Shown here: piece by piece, positions 25,179-33,575 of the stretch
Numbering within the stretch: the first letter of the stretch is position 1
Layout: every line of letters starts with the position of its first letter
NCBI GenBank assembly: GCA_040905665.1
Contig: JBBDRD010000044.1
Span: 17,071-81,070 of the forward strand
Source: DASVCN01 sp040905665
GTDB taxonomy: Bacteria > Deinococcota > Deinococci > Deinococcales > Trueperaceae
DNA: 64,000 nt
Direction: 5' to 3'
Position numbers and translations under genes: made by a program
Notes under the pieces: generated by a model
What the model saw: the letters and a program-made list of their open reading frames with translations, nothing else
Told to the model about the DNA's origin: nothing
Databases searched by the model: none

Positions 25179-27236
25179 TCTTATGCCCTTACGCTCCCGG
25201 GTACGTCCACGCTGCTTCTCGTTGCCCCGATCCCCGCGTCCTGGCAGGGTGGGCACATTGACCTCCTTGCCCTGGAGCTTCGCCTCTACCTCGCGAATTT
25301 CGTCGCGGACCGCAGCGGCTCGCTCGAAGTCGAGGGCCTCCGAAGCCTGCCACATCTGGTTCTCCAGCTCGACCAGCTGTTGTCGCAGGTCGTCGTGTAC
25401 CAGTTCGCGCTCCCAGGGCGCCAGCTTCTGCTCGGCGGGAGCCTCTTCGCTATGACGAATCACTTCGTGGATGCGCTTTCGAATCGATTCGGGCGTTATT
25501 CCATGTTTCTCGTTATACGCAAGCTGCTTGTTTCGGCGCCGTTCGGTTTCGCCGATCGCAGCTCTCATCGCGTCTGACATTACGTCGGCGTAGAGATACA
25601 CTTCCCCACGCACATTCCTGGCGGCTCGACCGATCGTCTGAATGAGTGAGCGCTCACTACGCAGGAAGCCGGTCTTGTCGGCATCGAGGATCGCCACCAG
25701 AGATACTTCCGGCAGATCGAGGCCCTCACGCAGCAGGTTGATCCCCACCAGCACATCGAAGTGACCGAGCCGCAGGTCGCGGATGATCACCTGTCGCTCG
25801 AGCGCGTCGATATCGGAGTGCATGTATCGCACCCGAATGCTCTGCTGTGCGAGGAACTCGGTGAGGTCCTCGGACATCTTCTTCGTTAGGGTCGTGACCA
25901 GCACCCGTTCCCCGGCCTTGGCCCGCTCGCGGATGGCGAACACCAGATCGTCGATCTGGCCGCGACTAGGCTTCACCGTCACCATCGGGTCGACCAGCCC
26001 GGTGGGCCGGATGACCTGTTCGGCGATCTGATCCGACAGCTTCAACTCCTGAGCCGCAGGCGTTGCCGACACGAATACTACCTGACCGACCCTGGAAAAG
26101 AACTCCTCATCGGTGAGTGGTCGGTTGTCCAATGCGGCGGGCAACCTGAAACCGTAGTCCACGAGAGTCTGCTTGCGTGCCCGGTCGCCGTTGAACATTC
26201 CACGGATTTGGGGCAACATCACATGAGACTCGTCGGTGAAAGTAATGAAGTCGTCGGGGAAGTAATCGAGCAGGGTGTGCGGCGGCGATCCCGGGCTGCG
26301 GCCGTCGAGATAACGGGAGTAATTCTCGATACCGGAGCAGTACCCAAGGGTCCGAAGCATCTCCAAGTCGTAACGCACGCGCTCGTTGAGACGTTGCTTC
26401 TCGAGTAGCTTGCCCGACTTCTCGAAGAACGCCAGCCGCTCCTGCAGGTCGCGCTCGATTTGCGCCGCCGCCGGCTCCAGCACGTCGAACGGGGTCACGT
26501 AGTGCTTCGCCGGAAAAACCGTGACCGCTTCCAGTTCCGACAGGTCACTGCCGGTTACCGGATCCATCATCACGAGCCGGTCGATCTGATTGCCCCACAA
26601 CTCGATGCGCAGCGGCTCCTCTTCGTAGGCGGTCCAGACCTCGATCACGTCACCCTTGGCCCGGAACCGTCCCGCGCCGAGTTCGATATCGTTGCGCTCG
26701 TACTGCTGGCTAACCAATCGCTGCAGAATCTCGTCGCGGCTGATGGTTTGTCCCGTCTGGAGGATCATGTTGAGCTGCTGATAAGTGTCGGGCGAGCCCA
26801 ATCCGTAGATCGCCGACACCGAGGCCACCACGATGACATCCTTGCGCGTGAGCAGGCTGCGGGTGGTCGAGTGGCGAAGCCGCTCGAGCTCCGAGTTGAT
26901 GTTTGCGTCCTTCTCGATGAACAGGTCGCGAGCCGGCACGTACGCCTCTGGCTGATAGTAGTCGTAGTAGGAGATGAAAAACTCGACCGCGGCGGTGGGG
27001 AAGTAATCGCGGAACTCCGAGGCTAGCTGCGCCGTGAGGATCTTGTTGGGCGCCAGGATCAGGGCCGGCCTCTGGGATTCCTCGATGATGCGCGCCATGG
27101 TGTGCGTCTTGCCCGATCCGGTAACGCCCAGGAGCGTCTGGTAACGCAAGCCATCGTCCAGTCCCTCGACGAGTTTCTTGATTGCGTGTGGTTGGTCGCC
27201 CTGCGGCGTGTAGGGAGCTTCTACCTTTAACGCCAT
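25173..27236 (-). CDS. uvrB: UvrABC excinuclease subunit B
   Basis: Damage-verifying helicase of nucleotide excision repair, acting between UvrA and UvrC. 687 residues. Walker A LLGVTGSGKTHTMA, the beta-hairpin FFISYYDYYQPEAYVP, DESH box FTDESHVMLPQ, helicase motifs VLVTTLTKKMSEDLTE and QTIGRAARNVRGEV, and a C-terminal UVR motif (DLRQQLVELENQMWQASEAL). ATG 27236 is six bases after a TAGAGT box; the six bases GGAAGA are weakly Shine-Dalgarno-like. The C-terminal tail is basic (RERKGIRA). Confidence 0.98.
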   Translation of the reverse strand: MALKVEAPYTPQGDQPHAIKKLVEGLDDGLRYQTLLGVTGSGKTHTMARIIEESQRPALILAPNKILTAQLASEFRDYFPTAAVEFFISYYDYYQPEAYVPARDLFIEKDANINSELERLRHSTTRSLLTRKDVIVVASVSAIYGLGSPDTYQQLNMILQTGQTISRDEILQRLVSQQYERNDIELGAGRFRAKGDVIEVWTAYEEEPLRIELWGNQIDRLVMMDPVTGSDLSELEAVTVFPAKHYVTPFDVLEPAAAQIERDLQERLAFFEKSGKLLEKQRLNERVRYDLEMLRTLGYCSGIENYSRYLDGRSPGSPPHTLLDYFPDDFITFTDESHVMLPQIRGMFNGDRARKQTLVDYGFRLPAALDNRPLTDEEFFSRVGQVVFVSATPAAQELKLSDQIAEQVIRPTGLVDPMVTVKPSRGQIDDLVFAIRERAKAGERVLVTTLTKKMSEDLTEFLAQQSIRVRYMHSDIDALERQVIIRDLRLGHFDVLVGINLLREGLDLPEVSLVAILDADKTGFLRSERSLIQTIGRAARNVRGEVYLYADVMSDAMRAAIGETERRRNKQLAYNEKHGITPESIRKRIHEVIRHSEEAPAEQKLAPWERELVHDDLRQQLVELENQMWQASEALDFERAAAVRDEIREVEAKLQGKEVNVPTLPGRGDRGNEKQRGRTRERKGIRA

Positions 27237-27242
27237 TCTTCC

Positions 27243-27248
27243 ACTCTA
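27243..27248 (-). promoter_or_regulatory. Candidate leaderless -10 box of uvrB
   Basis: TAGAGT on the minus strand, six bases before the uvrB ATG. Confidence 0.4.
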
Positions 27249-27282
27249 AGCGGTGGGCACCCTTTGGCTCGTCTCACACCGT

Positions 27283-27288
27283 TACACT
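27283..27288 (+). promoter_or_regulatory. Candidate -10 box upstream of osmC
   Basis: TACACT, 43 bases before the osmC ATG. An ATG lies eight bases after it and opens a seven-codon frame (MGQTYVV, stop at 27318-27320) that ends 11 bases before osmC. Confidence 0.4.
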
Positions 27289-27331
27289 TAGCGCGGATGG
27301 GCCAAACATATGTGGTTTAGAAGGGAGTCTC

Positions 27332-27751
27332 ATGCCGGTACGTTCAGCAAAGGCAGAATGGCGAGGGAATCTACGGGAGGGCAACGGCACGGCTTCATTC
27401 GGCAATTTCGAAGGAGCCTACTCGTTTCCCTCCCGCTTCGAAGAGGGGGAGGGCACGAATCCCGAGGAGATGATGGGTGCCGCCTTCGCGGCCTGCTACG
27501 CTATGGCGCTCGCCGGAAACCTTGGCGCCGCCGGTTTCGCTCCCGACGAGATTCGCAGTGAGGCGAAAGTCCATGTCGAGAAGGGCGCCGCCGGGTTCTC
27601 GATCACCCGCATCGACCCGACGGTGGAAGCGCGCGCCCAAGGAATCGACGAGGGCGCCTTCCAGGAACAGGCCGAAAAGACCAAGACTACTTGTCCGGTT
27701 TCCAAGGCGCTCGCGGTGAAAGACGTGCGGTTAAAAGCGAAGTTGCTCTAA
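27332..27751 (+). CDS. osmC: OsmC-family peroxiredoxin
   Basis: Thiol-dependent reduction of organic hydroperoxides. 139 residues. The two reactive cysteines are in AAFAACYAMAL (N-terminal half) and KTTCPVSKAL (C-terminal half), with EGTNPEEMMGAA between; this pattern fits OsmC rather than Ohr. ATG 27332 follows AAGGGAG by four bases. TACACT at 27283-27288 is a likely -10; its transcript would begin at or near a separate ATG (27297) of a seven-codon frame. Convergent with the ABC exporter. Confidence 0.93.
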   Translation: MPVRSAKAEWRGNLREGNGTASFGNFEGAYSFPSRFEEGEGTNPEEMMGAAFAACYAMALAGNLGAAGFAPDEIRSEAKVHVEKGAAGFSITRIDPTVEARAQGIDEGAFQEQAEKTKTTCPVSKALAVKDVRLKAKLL

Positions 27752-27759
27752 CGGAATTA

Positions 27760-27772
27760 ACCGCAGCGCGGT
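27760..27772. terminator. Short hairpin between convergent osmC and ABC exporter
   Basis: ACCGC and GCGGT with a three-base loop, followed on the plus strand by GCTTCGTTT. It is the only structure in the 29-bp spacer and is weak. Confidence 0.3.
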
Positions 27773-27780
27773 GCTTCGTT

Positions 27781-29622
27781 TCAGCCGCGGGTTATCGTCT
27801 CCACATCGAACTGGCGGCGGTACAACTCGCGGTAGAGCCCTGGTTGAGCCAGTAGCGCCGAATGGCTGCCCTGTTGAACGATCCGACCGCGGTCGAGAAC
27901 CACGATACGGTCGGCGCGCAACACGGTAGCCAGGCGGTGAGCGATGACGAAGGTGGTGCGCCCGGCCATCAGGCGCTCGAGCGCGGCCTGCACCAGCGCC
28001 TCCGACTCACTATCGAGCGACGAAGTGGCTTCGTCGAGGATCAGGATTCTGGGGTCCTTGAGGAGCGCACGGGCTATCGCCAATCGTTGCCGCTGGCCTC
28101 CTGAGAGTTTCACACCTCTCTCGCCCACGGCGGTTTCGAAGCCGCGAGGAAATTCCTCGATGAAACCTCGGGCATTGGCCGCGAGGGCCGCCTCGATCAC
28201 CTCCTCGTCGCCGGCCTCCGGACGACCGTAGCGGATGTTTTCGGCCACGCTCCCCGAAAACAGATGCGTCTCCTGCGGCACCATCGCCAGCAGTCCGCGT
28301 AGCGCAAGCAGGTCCATGTCGCGTAGGTCGCACTCGTCGATCGTTATCCGCCCGGCCTTCGGTTCGTAGAAGCGGGGCAGCAGCGACACCAGCGTGCTCT
28401 TGCCCGCACCAGAGGGCCCTACCAAGGCGATAGCTTCACCCGGCTCGGCAACCAGATCGATCTGCTCGAGCACCATCCCCTCGCCTCTGTCGACGTCCCT
28501 AAGGTCGCCGTAACCGAACGACACCCCTTCGAAGGCCACGCGGCCCCGCACACCCCGAGCGGTACGCTTGGATTCTTCGCTCACCAGCGCTTCCCCCTCG
28601 AGGTCGAGCAGCTCGAATATCCTCTGCGAAGCGCCGATAGCCTCCTGCAGTTGACTGTAGAGTCCCGTGAATGTTCCCACCGAGGCCGCAACGAAGAGCG
28701 TGAGGAACAGGAACGCGACCAGGTCGCCCGGGGCCAGGGCGCCCAGGACGACCTGGCGTCCGCCGTACCACAGCACCACGGCGATACCGGTGAAGAGGGC
28801 CAGGATGATCGAGGGCACGAAGAGCGCCCTGGCAAAGGCGCGCGAACGCCCCAAGCGGAACGACTCGTCGATAGCCTGGGCGTAGCGGCGGCGCTCGAGA
28901 CCCTCGGCGGTAAAGGCCTTGACTACCCGGATGCCGCCAAGCGCCTCCTCGGCATCGGCATTGGCCTCAGCCACCCGGTCTTGGAAGCGGGAGCTGACGA
29001 CTCGCAGGCTGCGGCCGAAGATGGCGCCGGCGACGATGACTGGCGGAATGACGGCCAGCATTACCAGGGTGAGTTGAGCGTTGAGCACGAACAGGACTAT
29101 CGCGGCGCCCACCAGGGTTACGCTCTGATTCACCAGCTGTGCCGCTCCCTGCGATACAGCAGCCTGCACGGTCGCGACATCGGCGGTGAGACGCGAGGTA
29201 ATTTCGCCCGTTTTACGCGAGTCGAAGAAGGGTACCGAGAGCTCCAGGAGATGCCCATACAGCTTCTTTCGTAGGTCGGCCACTACGCCTTCGCCGACCA
29301 AGCCCAGCAGGTAGATGCGCAGGAAGTTGAACAGCGCCTGTAGTGCGAACACCCCCAGCAGCAGCAGTGCGATCCGGTTCAAGTCTGCGGACTGCGGCAG
29401 GGTCCCGCGGGCTTCGAACGCCCGATTGAACAGGTCGCGAGCCAGGAGCGGCAGGGCCAAAGTCAGGAGCCCGGCTACCGCCACCGCGGCTACTCCGAGA
29501 AGAAGCTGGCTACGGTAGGGCCCGGTGAGCGCGAGTAGCCTGCTCAGCCGCCTTAGGTCGATACGTCGGCTTTCGGGCGTTGCAGACGACTGGCGGGGCT
29601 TGCCGCGACTGTTTCGAAACAC
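27781..29622 (-). CDS. ABC exporter (fused membrane and ATPase domains)
   Basis: 613-residue half-transporter of the MsbA/BmrA type that would act as a homodimer. Six membrane helices in the first ~320 residues (for example LLLGVAAVAVAGLLTLALPLLA, split after LTLA; LTLVMLAVIPPVIVAGAIFG), then the ATPase: Walker A VGPSGAGKSTL, Q-loop MVPQETHLF, signature KLSGGQRQR, Walker B RILILDEATSSLD and switch IAHRLATV. Substrate unknown (lipid or drug). GTG 29622 lies five bases after TACACT, the same layout as recF. Confidence 0.93.
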   Translation of the reverse strand: MFRNSRGKPRQSSATPESRRIDLRRLSRLLALTGPYRSQLLLGVAAVAVAGLLTLALPLLARDLFNRAFEARGTLPQSADLNRIALLLLGVFALQALFNFLRIYLLGLVGEGVVADLRKKLYGHLLELSVPFFDSRKTGEITSRLTADVATVQAAVSQGAAQLVNQSVTLVGAAIVLFVLNAQLTLVMLAVIPPVIVAGAIFGRSLRVVSSRFQDRVAEANADAEEALGGIRVVKAFTAEGLERRRYAQAIDESFRLGRSRAFARALFVPSIILALFTGIAVVLWYGGRQVVLGALAPGDLVAFLFLTLFVAASVGTFTGLYSQLQEAIGASQRIFELLDLEGEALVSEESKRTARGVRGRVAFEGVSFGYGDLRDVDRGEGMVLEQIDLVAEPGEAIALVGPSGAGKSTLVSLLPRFYEPKAGRITIDECDLRDMDLLALRGLLAMVPQETHLFSGSVAENIRYGRPEAGDEEVIEAALAANARGFIEEFPRGFETAVGERGVKLSGGQRQRLAIARALLKDPRILILDEATSSLDSESEALVQAALERLMAGRTTFVIAHRLATVLRADRIVVLDRGRIVQQGSHSALLAQPGLYRELYRRQFDVETITRG

Positions 29623-29627
29623 ATCGT

Positions 29628-29633
29628 AGTGTA
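29628..29633 (-). promoter_or_regulatory. Candidate leaderless -10 box of the ABC exporter
   Basis: TACACT on the minus strand, five bases before the GTG start. Confidence 0.5.
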
Positions 29634-29716
29634 CGACTGAAGAGCAAGGGGCCGCGGTCGCCGAGACGCCCGGCTGGCGGATTAGACTGGGTCATTCGGA
29701 AGGAGTTCGATTTTCC

Positions 29717-31702
29717 ATGGCCGAACCGCTGACAGCACCACTGTGGCGTCCCACGCCAGAGCGAATCGAAGAGGCGGCCCTCACCGGCTTTCTGAGGCGT
29801 GCGCAGCGGCCTGCTGGTCGTGCATTTTCCGGCTACTTCGATCTGCACGCCTGGACGATAAGCCGGCCCGAGGCGTTCTGGTCATTCCTGGCGGAGGAGG
29901 CTCTCATCCCCTTCTCGGCTAAGCCGGCTCGTGCCATGAGCGAGGACCCGATGCACCGTGTCCGCTGGTTCGAGGGCGGAGCGCTCAACTACGCTCAGGC
30001 GTTGCTCTACCCGGCCGGGCTCGAAGACGAGCTGCAGCCCGCCCTGCTCTCCCTCAACGAAAACGGGGCCCAGCGGAGCGTCAGCTACGCTCAATTGAGG
30101 CGCGATGTGGCCGGCGTGCAGCGGGCCTTGGAGTCGGAGGGGGTGGGCGTAGGCGACCGAGTCGCCGCCTACGCGGCTAACGTGCCCGAAACCGTCACGC
30201 TCTTGCTCGCTTGCGCCGGTTTAGGGGCCATCTTCACCAGTTGCTCCCCCGATTTCGGCCTAGAAGCTGCGGAGGCGCGCTTTGGACAGGTGAAACCCAT
30301 GGTGCTGGCCGCCTCCACCGTTTACCGCTACGGCGGCCGACGCTTCGATGTGAGCGGGGTAGTTCGTGAGCTGAGCCGGAAGTTGGGCATCCCGCGAGCC
30401 GTCGCCATGCCATACCCCGAGGAGGAGGGGGTACCGGACGGCATGGTGGGCTGGAGTGAGTGGGTGGAGAGCGGAGGAAGTGAACCGCGCTTGACCCCGC
30501 TGCCGTTCGACCACCCGCTATACGTGCTCTACTCTTCGGGTACCACCGGACTTCCCAAGCCGATCGTCCACCGCGCGGGCGGCGTACTGCTGTCCCATTA
30601 CAAGGAGCAGCGGCTGCACAACGATATTTTTCCCGGCGACACGGTCCTCTACTTCAGCACTTGTGGCTGGATGATGTGGAACTGGCTGGTGTCGGTGTTG
30701 GCGCAAGGAGCGACGGCGGTGCTCTACGACGGTTCGCCGGCCTGGCCCCAGCTGGATGCGTTATGGCGTTTGTCCGAGCGGCACGGGATCAGCTTCTTCG
30801 GAACCAGCGCCCGTTACCTTCACACTCTTCAGGCCGAGGAGGTGCGGCCACGCCGCTTCGACCTGAGTCGATTGCGCACCGTCACGTCAACCGGTTCGCC
30901 TCTGTCGGCCGGAGGGTTCGAGTACGTTTACCGCGAGATCAAGCAGGATCTGCACCTCGCCTCGATTTCCGGCGGGACCGACATAGTCAGTTGTTTCATG
31001 CTTGGAGTCCCCATCCTTCCCGTCTATGCCGGACAGATTCAGGCGCCCGGATTGGGGGTGGACCTTGCCGCTTTCGACCAGGAGGGCCTGCCGCTGGTCG
31101 GGAAAGCCGGCGAGCTGGTATGCCGCAAGCCGCTGCCATCGATGCCGCTCGGCTTCTGGGGTGATGACACGGGCGAGCGCTATAGGAGCGCCTACTTCGA
31201 GAGTTTCGAGGGAATTTGGCGTCACGGCGACCTGATAGAGATCACGCAGGGTGGAGGAGTTATCGTCTACGGTCGTTCCGACGCCACGCTCAATCCCGGT
31301 GGGGTTCGCATCGGCACCGCCGAGATCTACCGGCCGCTGGAGGACGTGGATGAAGTGCTGGAGGCCGCCGCGGTAGGCAAACGCGAGGATGGCGACGAGG
31401 ACATCTGGCTGTTCGTGGTGCTCAAGCAGGGTGCGGTCCTGGACCAGGGGCTCACCGGTACCATTCGCAGCCGTATCCGTTCACAGGCGAGTCCGCGACA
31501 CGTGCCTAAGCGGCTGATCCAGGTGTCCCAGCTGCCGCGCACACGAAGCGGCAAGGCGATGGAGATAGCGGTAGCGAGAGTGGTCAATGGCGAGGAAGTA
31601 CCCAACCGAGAGGTGATGGCCAACCCGGAGGCGCTGGATGAGATCGCTCGTGCGGTGGCTCAGCCCTTGACCGAGCCGGCCAGAATGCCACGCACGAAGT
31701 AG
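29717..31702 (+). CDS. Acetoacetyl-CoA synthetase
   Basis: Adenylate-forming ligase activating acetoacetate (or a similar short acid) with CoA. 661 residues with N-terminal ACS-type cap, the P-loop YVLYSSGTTGLPKPIVH, the SGGTDIVSCF motif characteristic of acetoacetyl-CoA synthetases rather than acetyl-CoA synthetases, YGRSDATLNPGGVRIGT, and the C-terminal catalytic lysine region RTRSGKAMEI. ATG 29717 follows GGAAGGAG by 12 bases. Its last 43 bases overlap the 3' end of the opposite-strand sugar permease gene. Substrate is inferred from the SGGTD motif. Confidence 0.9.
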   Translation: MAEPLTAPLWRPTPERIEEAALTGFLRRAQRPAGRAFSGYFDLHAWTISRPEAFWSFLAEEALIPFSAKPARAMSEDPMHRVRWFEGGALNYAQALLYPAGLEDELQPALLSLNENGAQRSVSYAQLRRDVAGVQRALESEGVGVGDRVAAYAANVPETVTLLLACAGLGAIFTSCSPDFGLEAAEARFGQVKPMVLAASTVYRYGGRRFDVSGVVRELSRKLGIPRAVAMPYPEEEGVPDGMVGWSEWVESGGSEPRLTPLPFDHPLYVLYSSGTTGLPKPIVHRAGGVLLSHYKEQRLHNDIFPGDTVLYFSTCGWMMWNWLVSVLAQGATAVLYDGSPAWPQLDALWRLSERHGISFFGTSARYLHTLQAEEVRPRRFDLSRLRTVTSTGSPLSAGGFEYVYREIKQDLHLASISGGTDIVSCFMLGVPILPVYAGQIQAPGLGVDLAAFDQEGLPLVGKAGELVCRKPLPSMPLGFWGDDTGERYRSAYFESFEGIWRHGDLIEITQGGGVIVYGRSDATLNPGGVRIGTAEIYRPLEDVDEVLEAAAVGKREDGDEDIWLFVVLKQGAVLDQGLTGTIRSRIRSQASPRHVPKRLIQVSQLPRTRSGKAMEIAVARVVNGEEVPNREVMANPEALDEIARAVAQPLTEPARMPRTK

Positions 31703-32556
31703 CGCTGGAGGGTGAAGAACACCGCCAGTGGGAGCATCATCGAGACGAAAGCGGCTGCGGTGAGCAACTGCCAGCCCCCACCCAATGAGTTGGTGAGGTT
31801 GCCGATGGTCACGGTCATGGGAGCCACGTCGGGCGCTCCCCCCAAGTAGATGAGGGCGACCAGAAGATCGTTCCACACCCACATGAACTGGAAGATCGCC
31901 AGCGAAGCGAGCGCCGGAAGCGAGAGCGGAAGCGCCAGATAGAAGAAGGCCGTAAACGGCGAAGCACCGTCGAGGAACGCCGACTCGAGCATGTCCTTGG
32001 GCAGGGTTCCGAAGAAGTTGCGCAGCAGGTAGACCGCGAACGGCAGACCATAAGCGGCGTGGGCAAGCCAGATGCCCGTGAAGGTGCCGGTAAGCCCGAG
32101 CTCGTTGTAGAGCCGCAGCACAGGAATCAACGTGGTCTGGAGTGGTACCACCAGCAGTCCCACGACCGAGACGAAGAGAACGTTACGCCCGGGAAACTTC
32201 ATCCAGGCGAAACAGTACGCCGCGAAGGCGGCGATCATGATCGGGATCACCGTGGCAGGAATGGTGATGAACAGGCTGTTGATGAAGCTCCTGCCCATGC
32301 CCGCCGTTCCGAGCGCCTCCCGGTAAAGGTCGAGCGAGAAGTTCCAGGGGGGCACGAGCGCGGTCCACCAGCCACTGGTAGTAACCAGGTGAGCTGGGCG
32401 GAACGAGCTCACCAGCAGGCCAAGCGTCGGCACCGACCAGATCAACACCATCACGACGATGATTGCGTGCAGCGGGAGTCTGCGTAGGAGTCGGTCTACC
32501 TGAAACTTTCGTTTCCCGTGCTCTCGAGGCAGGGGCAAGGCTCGCGACGACTTCAC
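31660..32556 (-). CDS. Sugar ABC transporter permease (MalG/AglG type)
   Basis: Inner-membrane half-channel of a carbohydrate importer. 298 residues, six helices, and the EAA loop ESAFLDGASPFTAFFYLALP that contacts the ATPase, then GILAGSVKG at the C-terminus as in MalG. It overlaps the start of the downstream-read partner (32553-32556) in an ATGA junction and its stop lies inside the 3' end of the convergent acetoacetyl-CoA synthetase gene. Confidence 0.93.
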   Translation of the reverse strand: MKSSRALPLPREHGKRKFQVDRLLRRLPLHAIIVVMVLIWSVPTLGLLVSSFRPAHLVTTSGWWTALVPPWNFSLDLYREALGTAGMGRSFINSLFITIPATVIPIMIAAFAAYCFAWMKFPGRNVLFVSVVGLLVVPLQTTLIPVLRLYNELGLTGTFTGIWLAHAAYGLPFAVYLLRNFFGTLPKDMLESAFLDGASPFTAFFYLALPLSLPALASLAIFQFMWVWNDLLVALIYLGGAPDVAPMTVTIGNLTNSLGGGWQLLTAAAFVSMMLPLAVFFTLQRYFVRGILAGSVKG

Positions 32557-33527
32557 CGGATCGCCTCCTGCTCACGGAATCGGCGGATGTTGAAGAGCAT
32601 GATGGGGACTATCGCCAGGAGCAGCACGACAGCTATGGCACCGGCCCGTCCGAAGTGGGTGAAGTTGAACATCTCCTTGTACATCCGGTTGGCGATAACG
32701 TCGGTTCCGAAGTTTCCGTTCGTCATGACGTAGACCACGTCGAAGGCCTTGAGGGCAAAGATGACCATGGTCGTTGCCACTACCGCGATCGTCGACCCCA
32801 TCATCGGGATCGTCACTCGGGTGAGGGTCTGGAGTTCGGTCGCCCCGTCGACCCGCGCGGCCTCGAGAATCTCGGTGGGAATGCCCTTGAGCCCGGCCGA
32901 GAGGATTACCAGAGCGAAGCCGGCCCAGACCCACACGGCAACGGCGATGAGCGCGAAGTTGTTCCAGGGTCGGTTGATGAGCCAGGCGACCGGATCACCA
33001 CCGAAGGCAGCCATGATGCCGTTGAGCGTGCCGGTCTGCGGCTGCATCGGCGGCTGGTAATCGTACATCAGGCGCCAGATAACTCCGGCGGCTACGAACG
33101 ATATCGCCATCGGCAGGAATATGAGCGCCTTAGCGGTCGACTCATAGGGAACCTTGTCGAACAGGATGGCGAACAGCAGGCCGAAGGTGACGGTGAGCAA
33201 GGTTAGGAAGACGAGCCAGAGGCCGTTGTTGCGTAGCGATATCAGGACGCTGTTGTCCGTGAAGATATAGCGGTAGTTGGCGAGGCCAACGAATTCCGTC
33301 GAGTCGGCGTTGAAGAAACTGAGATAAAGGGTGTTGAGCGTCGGATATACGAGAAACACGGCTAATAGCAGGACCGCCGGCGCCACCCATAACCAGGGCC
33401 TTACGGTTCCGCGGCTGCGGTGCGGGAGCCGCTGCACCAAGGCTTCGACGAGTGCAACGTAGCCTACTGTGGCTGCCGGGACGCCAATGACAACTATCAG
33501 TGCAAGTAACAGTCGACTCTCAAACAT
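32553..33527 (-). CDS. Sugar ABC transporter permease (MalF/AglF type)
   Basis: 324 residues, partner of the MalG-like permease. Membrane helices with PWLWVAPAVLLLAVFLVYPTL (in parts), periplasmic NNGLWLVFLTLLTVTFG region, and EAA loop EAARVDGATELQTLTRVTIP. An alternative TTG start at 33551 adds eight residues; ATG 33527 is chosen but neither has a clear ribosome-binding site. The gene order (binding protein, MalF-like, MalG-like) and sequence style resemble AglEFG alpha-glucoside systems. No ATPase gene follows, so a shared MsmX-like ATPase is inferred. Confidence 0.92.
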   Translation of the reverse strand: MFESRLLLALIVVIGVPAATVGYVALVEALVQRLPHRSRGTVRPWLWVAPAVLLLAVFLVYPTLNTLYLSFFNADSTEFVGLANYRYIFTDNSVLISLRNNGLWLVFLTLLTVTFGLLFAILFDKVPYESTAKALIFLPMAISFVAAGVIWRLMYDYQPPMQPQTGTLNGIMAAFGGDPVAWLINRPWNNFALIAVAVWVWAGFALVILSAGLKGIPTEILEAARVDGATELQTLTRVTIPMMGSTIAVVATTMVIFALKAFDVVYVMTNGNFGTDVIANRMYKEMFNFTHFGRAGAIAVVLLLAIVPIMLFNIRRFREQEAIR

Positions 33528-33575
33528 GTCGGTTGCTTTGGTGGGGCGCAACGCACCCCACCGAAGCCTCCTCGA

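Noticed and set aside
32463..33206. 247-residue His/Asp/Glu-rich open frame antisense to the MalF-like permease
   Set aside because: Composition is the complement of membrane-helix codons; no motif and full overlap with a secure gene.
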